Below the pieces are notes generated by a model. That model searched no databases. It was not told the origin of the DNA and saw only the letters and a program-made list of their open reading frames with translations. Of a stretch of 12,399 nucleotides of DNA, positions 1 through 5,372 are shown piece by piece (positions within the stretch are counted from its first letter, which is position 1; each line of letters begins with the position of its first letter). The translations under genes were made by a program, and so were the position numbers. Source of the DNA: Bacteroidia bacterium (GTDB taxonomy: Bacteria; Bacteroidota; Bacteroidia; Bacteroidales; UBA12481); NCBI GenBank assembly GCA_026391235.1, contig JAPLDV010000603.1, positions 1 to 12,399 of the forward strand, in the 5' to 3' direction.

Positions 1-2
1 AA

Positions 3-131
3 GGAAACGTGAACAGGCATAAATACATCCTCGATAGCTATGCTCTGCTTTTGAAACAGCGTCTCTACCCCATGCAATATGCTAAATTTAACAAACGCTA
101 TAAACCCAATGAACTCTACAAACGCCATTAA
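3..131 (+). CDS. 3' end of an unidentified ORF entering from the left
   Basis: A reading frame is open from the window edge to a TAA at 129-131 and gives about 42 residues, including the stretch KYILDSYALLLKQRL. The last third is read out of frame through the 9-bp repeat array, so the real end of the ancestral protein may have been lost when the array arose or expanded. I do not recognise the family. A weak resemblance to the middle of CDP-glucose 4,6-dehydratase is possible, because the tail of that enzyme lies just downstream in another frame, but I cannot support it. It may be an intact gene end, a remnant or chance. Confidence 0.25.
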   Translation, partial: GNVNRHKYILDSYALLLKQRLYPMQYAKFNKRYKPNELYKRH

Positions 132-192
132 CTCTACAAACTCCATGAACCCTATCAACTCTATAAACTCCATGAACTCAACAAACCCACTC
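85..192 (+). repeat. 9-bp tandem repeat array, copy 1 (12 units)
   Basis: Twelve degenerate 9-bp units follow without interruption, each close to AAC-TCT-ATA or AAC-CCA-ATG. In the reading frame of ATG 79 every unit reads Asn-x-x, where the second residue is mostly Ser, Pro or Ala and the third is Thr, Ile, Met or Leu. The invariant AAC at the start of nearly every unit and the free variation elsewhere suggest a DNA-level repeat, not a selected peptide. The array sits exactly where the body of the dehydratase should join its tail. A shorter copy of the same repeat lies at 810-863. Confidence 0.9.
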
Positions 193-411
193 CACGAGGC
201 GAGCCTTCTCAAACTTAATTGCGACAAAGCCCACGCCGAACTCAATTGGTACAGCGTCCTCACAATTGACGAATGCTTGCAGATGACCGCGGAATGGTAT
301 AAGATATTTTATACAGGAGACCAGACAAAAGACATGCATCAGTTCTGCCTGGAGCAGATACATAGTTATATGGACAGAACAATAAAGAAACACCCTCCCC
401 GTATGAAATGA
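193..411 (+). pseudogene. C-terminal remnant of CDP-glucose 4,6-dehydratase (RfbG-like)
   Basis: The last ~70 residues of this frame look like the tail of RfbG, the NAD-dependent SDR enzyme that turns CDP-glucose into CDP-4-keto-6-deoxyglucose for CDP-dideoxyhexose synthesis. The family signature 'P-H-E-A-x-x-L-K-L' is present, followed by a 'K-A-x-x-x-L-x-W' helix, 'T-x-x-W-Y-K' and 'D-M-x-x-F-x-L-E-Q-I'. The Rossmann fold, the YxxxK active site and all of the N-terminal ~280 residues are missing. The preceding sequence is a 9-bp repeat array whose ATG at 79 gives a nominal 110-residue ORF. I read it as a deletion scar, not a functional protein. Its stop overlaps the hicA start (ATGA), so translation of the tail could feed ribosomes into hicA. 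Confidence 0.75.
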
Positions 412-590
412 AAAGGGCTGAACTCATTAAGCATATCAAAAAGTATGATGCTGTCTTTATTCGTGAAGGCGGAAGGCACACCATCTATCAAAGAGGCGAA
501 TATAAAACACAAGTTCCGAGACACAATGAAATTGTTGATGAATTGGCAAGAAAGATTTGTAAGGATCTCAACATACCTTTCGTGAGGTGA
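408..590 (+). CDS. hicA: HicA-type mRNA interferase toxin
   Basis: This 60-residue protein has the usual length and layout of HicA, a double-stranded-RNA-binding-domain-like toxin that cleaves mRNA and is held inactive by HicB. Visible family features are the N-terminal K-x-x-E-L-I-K helix, the strand carrying R-E-G-G-R-H-T-I-Y with the expected catalytic histidine at residue 24, and the V-P-x-H motif near residue 37 followed by a C-terminal helix. It starts within an ATGA overlap with the dehydratase remnant, and no good Shine-Dalgarno is visible, so translation may depend on reinitiation. hicB follows after 4 bases, and toxin-first order is typical of hicAB. The catalytic His is kept, so I expect an active toxin. 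Confidence 0.85.
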   Translation: MKRAELIKHIKKYDAVFIREGGRHTIYQRGEYKTQVPRHNEIVDELARKICKDLNIPFVR

Positions 591-594
591 TGCT

Positions 595-816
595 ATGAAG
601 TATAGAGCTGTCGTAAAAAAATCCGGAGAATGGTGGATTGGCTGGCTAATCGATTTACCCGGTGTCAATGCACAGGAAAAAACAAGGGAAGAATTACTTG
701 AGTCGTTGCGTATCGGTGCAGAGGACATGCTTGCGATGGATGTACCTTTTGTTCCGGATGCTCAACTGACAATGATCGATGTGCCAAATCCCATTTGGAT
801 CGCAGAAAGAACGTGA
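595..816 (+). CDS. hicB: HicB-like antitoxin (short form)
   Basis: A 73-residue protein with the HicB partial RNase H-like fold: M-K-Y-R-A-V-V-K strand, a W-W-I-G-W strand in place of the usual aromatic segment, L-P-G-V-N-A-Q turn, then the T-R-E-E-L-L-E-S-L helix. It is at the short end for the family. It ends soon after the fold, with no visible C-terminal ribbon-helix-helix or HTH DNA-binding domain, so self-repression through HicB is doubtful here. A Shine-Dalgarno GAGGTGA at 584-590 overlaps the hicA stop and sits 4 bases before the ATG, which couples the two genes. The stop codon (814-816) lies inside the first unit of the second 9-bp array, so the array may have trimmed or replaced the original C-terminus. 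Confidence 0.85.
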   Translation: MKYRAVVKKSGEWWIGWLIDLPGVNAQEKTREELLESLRIGAEDMLAMDVPFVPDAQLTMIDVPNPIWIAERT

Positions 817-863
817 TAAACTCTACAAACCCAATGAACCCAATAAACTCAATAAACCCTCTT
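810..863 (+). repeat. 9-bp tandem repeat array, copy 2 (6 units)
   Basis: Six units of the same 9-bp repeat as 85-192, again with AAC at the start of each unit and again readable as Asn-x-x triplets. The first unit overlaps the hicB stop codon and the last runs in frame into the epimerase head. As with the first copy, the array sits exactly at the join between two gene pieces. Confidence 0.85.
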
Positions 864-977
864 GCAGCAGACCTGGATCACATCCTCACCCACACCCGTG
901 ACCTACGGGAGGAGCTTCGGGATCAGGGAATATTCCTGGAGGTGAAATTTTTGCTCACTCATTCATTTGCCCAATAA
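861..977 (+). pseudogene. N-terminal remnant of an NAD-dependent epimerase/dehydratase
   Basis: Residues coded by 864-938 (D-L-D-H-I-L-T-H-T-R-D-L-R-E-E-L and on to G-I-F-L) match, from memory, the leader of a family of extended SDR sugar-nucleotide epimerases whose next residues are the glycine-rich TGGTGFFG loop. Here similarity stops exactly before that loop, and the frame continues through unrelated codons to TAA at 975-977. No cofactor or active site remains, so this is a decayed 5' end. The nominal start at 795 lies inside hicB and need not be used. Together with the RfbG tail it suggests that an older deoxysugar operon was deleted here. Confidence 0.6.
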
Positions 978-1026
978 TATCGTAAGTTTCCAGAGTGCCG
1001 GATCTCGGCATGGAAAAAAAACCGAC

Positions 1027-1058
1027 AAAAAGCCCTTATTCTTAAAGGCACCTTTTTT
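1027..1058 (+). terminator. Weak rho-independent terminator-like hairpin
   Basis: A six-pair stem with one mismatch (GCCCTT at 1032-1037 with AAAGGC at 1044-1049, six-base loop) is preceded by five A and followed by ACC and six T. The A-run on one side and T-run on the other could let it act in both directions. It would insulate the hicAB/remnant region from the downstream operon. The stem is short and imperfect, so this is tentative. Confidence 0.3.
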
Positions 1059-1100
1059 GGGGTAAAATGGGCAGTTAAGCCCTGGAAGGCAGTTTCAACC

Positions 1101-1178
1101 GTTAAGTTTTAAGCTTTAAGTTAAAAATATCAATTCGCATAACACAACCCTTAACCCTTAAATCTTAATTACTTAAAT
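1101..1178. repeat. Two opposed arrays of a 7-bp repeat (TTTAAGn / nCTTAAA)
   Basis: The left arm (1101-1125) has three to four units of the type TTTAAGN. The right arm (1147-1178) has four to five degenerate units such as ACCCTTA, AATCTTA and ACTTAAA, which is the same heptamer in reverse complement. About 20 bases separate the arms, which could fold into an imperfect hairpin in RNA or single-stranded DNA. The period (7 to 8) and sequence differ from the 9-bp arrays upstream, so it is a separate repeat family. Confidence 0.6.
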
Positions 1179-1272
1179 CTGTTTATATATCTTAGCTTGG
1201 TCCGACCCCGATAATTCATCGAGCAGTCATACTCTTAAATTGGCTCAGAAATAAAATCTTTGGAGTGGAAAC

Positions 1273-1767
1273 ATGCCCATAAAAAATGATGTTCAGTTGG
1301 GAGTGGAAGTTAAAATATTTCATCCAGAGCTTGTCAATCTTTACGGTTGTATCATTGGCAATGAAACAAAGATCGGTGCTTTCGTCGAAATCCAGAAAAA
1401 TGCGGTGATTGGCGAACGGTGCAAAATCTCCTCGCATACTTTTATTTGTGAAGGTGTAATAATCGAAGACGAGGTTTTCATAGGACACGGTGTGATGTTC
1501 ACCAATGACCTCTATCCAAGAGCAACCAGAGCGGATAGTTCGCTACAAACAGAGACAGATTGGCAGGTTATCAAAACAATAATAAAAAAGCGTGCCTCTA
1601 TTGGCAGTAACGTAACCATTATGGCAGGTGTCACAATTGGTGAAAATGCTATTGTCGGCGCTGGAGCGGTAGTCACTAAGGATGTTCCTGGCAATACAAT
1701 TGTTGCAGGAGTTCCCGCCCGCACCTTAGGCACAATTGATAAACCCGGAGCCCAGGAGACAATATGA
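1273..1767 (+). CDS. Hexapeptide-repeat sugar-nucleotide N-acetyltransferase (WbpD/WlbB/FdtC-like)
   Basis: A 164-residue left-handed beta-helix enzyme. Hexapeptide turns are visible at about residues 14-72 (I-G-N-E-T-K-I-G, V-I-G-E-R-C) and 108-147 (A-S-I-G-S-N-V-T-I, T-I-G-E-N-A-I-V-G-A-G), and the end has the family motif V-A-G-V-P-A-R. The segment V-M-F-T-N-D-L-Y-P-R-A (74-84) is characteristic of the acetyl-CoA-dependent enzymes that acetylate a 3-amino group on a nucleotide sugar; Asn78 lies at the position of the conserved substrate-site Asn of WlbB-type enzymes. The start is supported by GGAGTGG at 1262-1268. The gene opens the operon and overlaps the next by ATGA. With the oxidoreductase at 2129 and aminotransferase at 3182 it would complete an oxidise-aminate-acetylate route. 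Class confidence is high; exact substrate unknown. Confidence 0.85.
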   Translation: MPIKNDVQLGVEVKIFHPELVNLYGCIIGNETKIGAFVEIQKNAVIGERCKISSHTFICEGVIIEDEVFIGHGVMFTNDLYPRATRADSSLQTETDWQVIKTIIKKRASIGSNVTIMAGVTIGENAIVGAGAVVTKDVPGNTIVAGVPARTLGTIDKPGAQETI

Positions 1768-2132
1768 CAATTCGAGGTTTATCGTTAGTCTTTCTCAGTG
1801 CCTTTATTACTGTGGCGGCCAATCTAATGCTCCGTGCCGGTGTCGATAGGGCGGGTGTTTTCCCTGCGCAATTCCAAACGGTGTCCAATGCAATCGCAAG
1901 ATTGATGTCACAACCATTATTTTTATATGCGATGGCAGTTCTACTATGGTTTTACGTGATTTCCACGGAGCCACTTAGCGTCGCCTATCCCCTTTTAGTC
2001 AGTTTGACATTCATTTTCGTGACGCTCGGAGCAATCGTTGTCTTTGGTGAAGCGCTGACCCTCCCCAAAGTTGTTGGAATGCTGATCATCCTGATCGGCA
2101 TTATAATAGTAGGCAGGGGTAAATTATTATGA
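1764..2132 (+). CDS. SMR/EamA-type four-helix membrane protein (ArnE/ArnF-like flippase subunit?)
   Basis: A 122-residue hydrophobic protein with four predicted helices at about 5-25, 50-66, 70-95 and 99-117. The pattern A-Y-P-L-L ... F-G-E-A-L-T-L-P-K-V-V-G-M-L-I-I-L-I-G belongs to the small multidrug resistance/EamA group. The middle segment ending P-L-S-V-A-Y-P-L-L resembles ArnE/ArnF, which flip undecaprenyl-phosphate aminoarabinose in lipid A modification. The membrane-embedded Glu of drug-exporting SMR proteins is absent from helix 1, which argues against drug efflux. ATGA overlaps tie it to both neighbours, and the operon also encodes a polyprenyl-phosphate sugar transferase (8501) and a GT-C transferase (11125). 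I infer that it flips the lipid-linked sugar. ArnE/F act as a pair; only one gene is seen here, so it would have to form a homodimer or use a partner elsewhere. Confidence 0.75.
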   Translation: MTIRGLSLVFLSAFITVAANLMLRAGVDRAGVFPAQFQTVSNAIARLMSQPLFLYAMAVLLWFYVISTEPLSVAYPLLVSLTFIFVTLGAIVVFGEALTLPKVVGMLIILIGIIIVGRGKLL

Positions 2133-3136
2133 TCGGCATCGGTGTCATTGGTTATGGCTATTGGGGGCCCAATCTCGTCAGGAACTTTTCGGAAGTCTCT
2201 GGATCGAAAGTCATCGCAGTCAGTGATCTGAGATCCGAAAGGCTCGCGTTGGCAAAGAGCCGCTATCCAACGATCAAAACTATGACTAATTGCCATGATC
2301 TGATTGCCGATCCGGCAATTGACGCAGTTATAATCGCTACACCGGTTTCCACGCATTTTGATCTTGCAATGCGGGCGCTGGATATGGGTAAGCACGTCCT
2401 AGTGGAAAAGCCGATGACGGCAACCGCTGAACAGGGAATCCGTTTGATCGAAAGGGCACGAAAAACAAATCGTGTTCTTTTGGTAGATCACACATTTATC
2501 TACACGGGGGCTGTGCGCAAAATGAGGGAATTTATTCAAAATGGTGAGCTGGGAGAAATCTATTATTATGACTCTACGCGTGTAAATCTTGGGCTTTTTC
2601 AACACGACGTCAGCGTAATATGGGATCTTGCCGTTCACGATCTTTCGATTCTTGATTATGTGTTGAGAGTTCAACCTGTCGCAGTTTCAGCTACCGGTAT
2701 AAACCATGTAAGCAATGCGCCAGAAAACGTGGGATACATGACCTTGTTTTTCAATTCATCCCTGATCGCACATATAAATGTAAACTGGCTTTCACCCGTA
2801 AAATTACGCCTGACCATGATCGCGGGGAGCAGGAAGATGATCGTCTTTGACGATCTTCAACCCAGCGAGAAAATCAAGGTCTACGACACCGGTATCACGG
2901 TCAACAAACAACCTGACAATATTTACGATATGCTCATTGGGTACCGCACGGGCGATATGTGGGCACCACGATTCGACACAACAGAAGCTCTGAGGGCGGA
3001 AGCGCTTCACTTTATTGATTGTATCGATACAGACCGCGATCCTGACACAAACTGCGAAATGGGCCTGCGGGTGGTACGGATACTTGAAGCCGCCACGAAA
3101 TCGATCAGAGATAAGGGGCAATTGGTTGCTCTGTAA
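2129..3136 (+). CDS. Gfo/Idh/MocA-family sugar-nucleotide oxidoreductase
   Basis: 335 residues, normal for the family. The N-terminal NAD-binding loop is G-x-G-Y-W-G-P-N (8-15), the E-K-P motif is at 93-95, and the C-terminal beta-sheet domain starts near 120. The catalytic-type motif W-D-L-A-V-H-D is at 165-171 with His170. In glycan loci such enzymes (WbpB/WlbA type) oxidise C3 of a UDP-sugar so that a PLP enzyme can aminate it, and the acetyltransferase at 1273 plus the aminotransferase at 3182 fit that role. WbpB-type enzymes use a UDP-N-acetyl hexuronate; no UDP-GlcNAc 6-dehydrogenase is in this window, so the substrate must come from elsewhere or be different. ATGA overlap upstream, 45-base gap downstream. 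Confidence 0.88.
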   Translation: MIGIGVIGYGYWGPNLVRNFSEVSGSKVIAVSDLRSERLALAKSRYPTIKTMTNCHDLIADPAIDAVIIATPVSTHFDLAMRALDMGKHVLVEKPMTATAEQGIRLIERARKTNRVLLVDHTFIYTGAVRKMREFIQNGELGEIYYYDSTRVNLGLFQHDVSVIWDLAVHDLSILDYVLRVQPVAVSATGINHVSNAPENVGYMTLFFNSSLIAHINVNWLSPVKLRLTMIAGSRKMIVFDDLQPSEKIKVYDTGITVNKQPDNIYDMLIGYRTGDMWAPRFDTTEALRAEALHFIDCIDTDRDPDTNCEMGLRVVRILEAATKSIRDKGQLVAL

Positions 3137-3181
3137 CAGACACTTTTGCTTTATTGAATTTCCCGTTTTCCAAGAGGATTT

Positions 3182-4312
3182 ATGAACGAACCTATTCATT
3201 GCATGGATTTGAAACGACAGTATTTAACTATCCGAGAGGAAATTTTATCGGCGCTCTCCGCCGTTTGCGAAAAGACAGCCTTTTCCAGTGGACCGTTCGT
3301 TGAAGAATTTGAGAAGAATTTTGCCGATTACTGCAATGTTTCATTTTGTACAGCCGTTAATAGTGGCACCTCCGCCCTTCATCTGGCTCTGATCGCCGCC
3401 GGAATACAGTCTGGAGATGAAGTAATTGTTCCAGCCAATACCTTTATAGCGACTGCATGGGCTGTTTCTTATGTGAATGCCACCCCTGTTTTCGTTGACT
3501 GCACATCCGACACCTGGAATATTGATCCCCAGAAAATCGAAGAAAAGATAACAAAAAAGACCAAAGCGATCATTGGTGTTCACTTATATGGCCAGCCTTT
3601 CGATGTCGATGCCGTAAAATTGATTGCTGATACTCATAAATTGATAATGATTGAGGATTGTGCGCAAGCGCATGGTGCAATTTACAAAGATCAGAAAGTA
3701 GGCGGATTTGGTGCGCTCGGCTGTTTCAGTTTCTATCCCGGAAAAAATCTCGGCGCATATGGTGAAGGCGGCGCAATCGTTACCAACAATGAAGATTTCG
3801 AACGACGCATTAAAAGCCTACGCAACCATGGCTCGACGATCCGCTACCATCACGAAGAACTGGGCTTCAATATGCGGATGGATGGATTTCAGGGTGCTGT
3901 CCTGAATGTAAAACTGAAATATCTCGATTCGTGGAATAAACGACGCAGAGAAATTGCCCGAATGTACCAAGAAAGAATCAAAAATGATAAAATCCGGGTG
4001 CAAGCTCAACCTTCCTGGACCTCGTCCGTTTACCACCTTTTCGTCGTTACGGTGGATGATAGAGATCATTTCATGCAGTATTTGCAGGAGGGGAAAATAT
4101 TTTGTGGTTTGCATTACCCGATATCTTGTCATCTTCAGAGAGCATACAGTCACTTGGTATACAAGAAGGGGGATTTACCAAATGCAGAGTATTTGGCTGA
4201 TCATTGTGTTTCACTACCGATGTTTCCGGAACTGAATGATGAAGAAGTAAGTAAAGTCGTTGATGTAGTTAATAAATACACGAAACTTCAAAAACCCAGT
4301 ATGTTTAAATAA
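3182..4312 (+). CDS. DegT/DnrJ/EryC1/StrS aminotransferase 1
   Basis: A 376-residue fold-type I PLP enzyme that transfers an amino group, usually from glutamate, to a keto-sugar nucleotide. Visible features are the N-terminal D-L-K-R-Q-Y, the cofactor phosphate region N-S-G-T-S-A-L-H-L-A-L (60-70), I-E-D-C-A-Q (157-162, with the pyridine-binding Asp159 and Gln162), and F-S-F-Y-P-G-K-N-L-G-A with the Schiff-base Lys188. The start is supported by AAGAGGA at 3172-3178, five or so bases before the ATG. It follows the oxidoreductase that would supply its 3-keto substrate, so WbpE/WlbC/FdtB-type C3 amination is the best guess. It ends one base before the unrecognised gene at 4314. All key residues are present. 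Confidence 0.9.
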   Translation: MNEPIHCMDLKRQYLTIREEILSALSAVCEKTAFSSGPFVEEFEKNFADYCNVSFCTAVNSGTSALHLALIAAGIQSGDEVIVPANTFIATAWAVSYVNATPVFVDCTSDTWNIDPQKIEEKITKKTKAIIGVHLYGQPFDVDAVKLIADTHKLIMIEDCAQAHGAIYKDQKVGGFGALGCFSFYPGKNLGAYGEGGAIVTNNEDFERRIKSLRNHGSTIRYHHEELGFNMRMDGFQGAVLNVKLKYLDSWNKRRREIARMYQERIKNDKIRVQAQPSWTSSVYHLFVVTVDDRDHFMQYLQEGKIFCGLHYPISCHLQRAYSHLVYKKGDLPNAEYLADHCVSLPMFPELNDEEVSKVVDVVNKYTKLQKPSMFK

Positions 4313-4313
4313 T

Positions 4314-5348
4314 ATGCTTTTTCAAACTCCTGACTTGGATTTAAGACGTTTATCTGTCCTCTGTAGTATGGAAATTGATCGATGTCAATTAGATTTATCC
4401 GGAAGTGTTGTCATCACTGAAGCTGCTACCGGGTCTTATGTTGTCACACCTGTTATAGCTGCTATGGCCGGTGCAAAACATGTATATGCATTTACCAAGT
4501 CAACCACTCACGGTACTGTAGATACGGTTATTCAACAGACCATGGCTTTAGCCGAAATTGCACATGTTAAGGGGAAAATCGATATTGTTACAGAAAAGGA
4601 AAAAGAAATAATTGCCAGAGCAGATATAATTACAAATAGTGCACATTTAAGACCGATTGATTCAATAATGATCCAATGGATGAAACCGACAGCCGTAATA
4701 TCTTTAATGTATGAAGCATGGGAATTTCGCGAAAGTGATTTAGACCTGGATAGTTGTAAAATAAAGAATATAATTGTTGGAGCAACGAACGAGCGTCATG
4801 CTTCAATCGATGTATTTTCTTACTTGGGAATTATGGCTATTAAGTTATTGACCGATGCCGGTATCGCTGTGTATGGCAGTCATATTTTGTTATTATGTGA
4901 TAATAATTTTGAATCTTACATCTCAAAAAGTTTAATAAATGCAGGTGCAAAATTAGATGTTAAAGAAAAATTATATGCCAAAAATAATTCATATCTAAAT
5001 TATGATGCAATTTTAGTTGCTTTGAAGCCAAGAGATAATTTCATTTTTGCTGAAAGCGACATAAACTTTATTGCTGAAAAACTAACAACAACAATTATTA
5101 TTCAGTTTTGGGGAGATATCCAGCGGGAAGAAATGAGAAAAAGAAACATTTTATTCTGGCCAATAAGTAATGTTGAAAAGGGGCACATGGGTATCTTACC
5201 GTCTAATATTGGCCCAGAACCCATAATTAAACTTCAGACGGGTGGATTGAAGGTTGGGGAACTTCTCTGGCGATATAGAAAGTCGGGTGAGACTGTGAAT
5301 GAAATAATTAAGCGATTAGAGGCATCTGGATATGGAGAAGGTCTTTAA
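4314..5348 (+). CDS. Unrecognised two-domain protein in a glycan operon
   Basis: I do not recognise this 344-residue protein. It is soluble, with no signal peptide or membrane segment. It appears to hold two Rossmann-like alpha/beta units. The first runs from about 30 to 160 and begins S-V-V-I-T-E-A-A-T-G-S-Y-V-V-T-P with a H-V-Y-A-F-T strand after it. The second runs from about 183 to 300 and begins G-I-A-V-Y-G-S-H-I-L-L-L-C-D. Neither has a classical GxGxxG dinucleotide loop. The C-terminal stretch G-I-L-P-S-N-I-G-P-E-P-I followed by L-Q-T-G-G-L-K-V-G-E (294-316) looks like a conserved functional loop. It starts one base after the aminotransferase stop and is followed 24 bases later by the LpxD-like gene. 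Both are AT-rich relative to their neighbours. A role in making or carrying the acyl group, or in a further sugar-nucleotide step, is a guess from position only. Confidence 0.8.
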   Translation: MLFQTPDLDLRRLSVLCSMEIDRCQLDLSGSVVITEAATGSYVVTPVIAAMAGAKHVYAFTKSTTHGTVDTVIQQTMALAEIAHVKGKIDIVTEKEKEIIARADIITNSAHLRPIDSIMIQWMKPTAVISLMYEAWEFRESDLDLDSCKIKNIIVGATNERHASIDVFSYLGIMAIKLLTDAGIAVYGSHILLLCDNNFESYISKSLINAGAKLDVKEKLYAKNNSYLNYDAILVALKPRDNFIFAESDINFIAEKLTTTIIIQFWGDIQREEMRKRNILFWPISNVEKGHMGILPSNIGPEPIIKLQTGGLKVGELLWRYRKSGETVNEIIKRLEASGYGEGL

Positions 5349-5372
5349 TCTTGGAAGAATTGAGATAGAATA

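Larger units (their letters stand above)
978..1272. other. Non-coding gap before the glycan operon
   Basis: About 295 bases with no convincing gene. From left to right it holds a small perfect inverted repeat (TGCCG/CGGCA, 996-1010), a weak terminator-like hairpin (1027-1058), two opposed heptamer arrays (1101-1178), an AT-rich stretch containing TATATA at 1184-1189, and the motif TTGGTCCGACCCCG at 1197-1210. The operon promoter must lie in or upstream of this gap. TATATA could be a -10 element, but I see no matching -35, so I do not call a promoter. Confidence 0.6.

Noticed and set aside
85..863. 9-bp arrays as a CRISPR
   Set aside because: Units are short, contiguous and degenerate, with no unique spacers and no cas genes.
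995..1011. Inverted repeat TGCCG/CGGCA as a terminator
   Set aside because: On the + strand it is followed by A residues, not T; on the - strand the T-run would come before the hairpin, so neither strand gives a terminator.
1184..1189. TATATA as the operon -10 box
   Set aside because: No -35 element at a suitable distance; AT-rich surroundings make a chance match likely.
1985..2395. 136-codon open frame on the minus strand
   Set aside because: It is a shadow of the SMR and Gfo/Idh genes, with no family features and no room for its own regulation.
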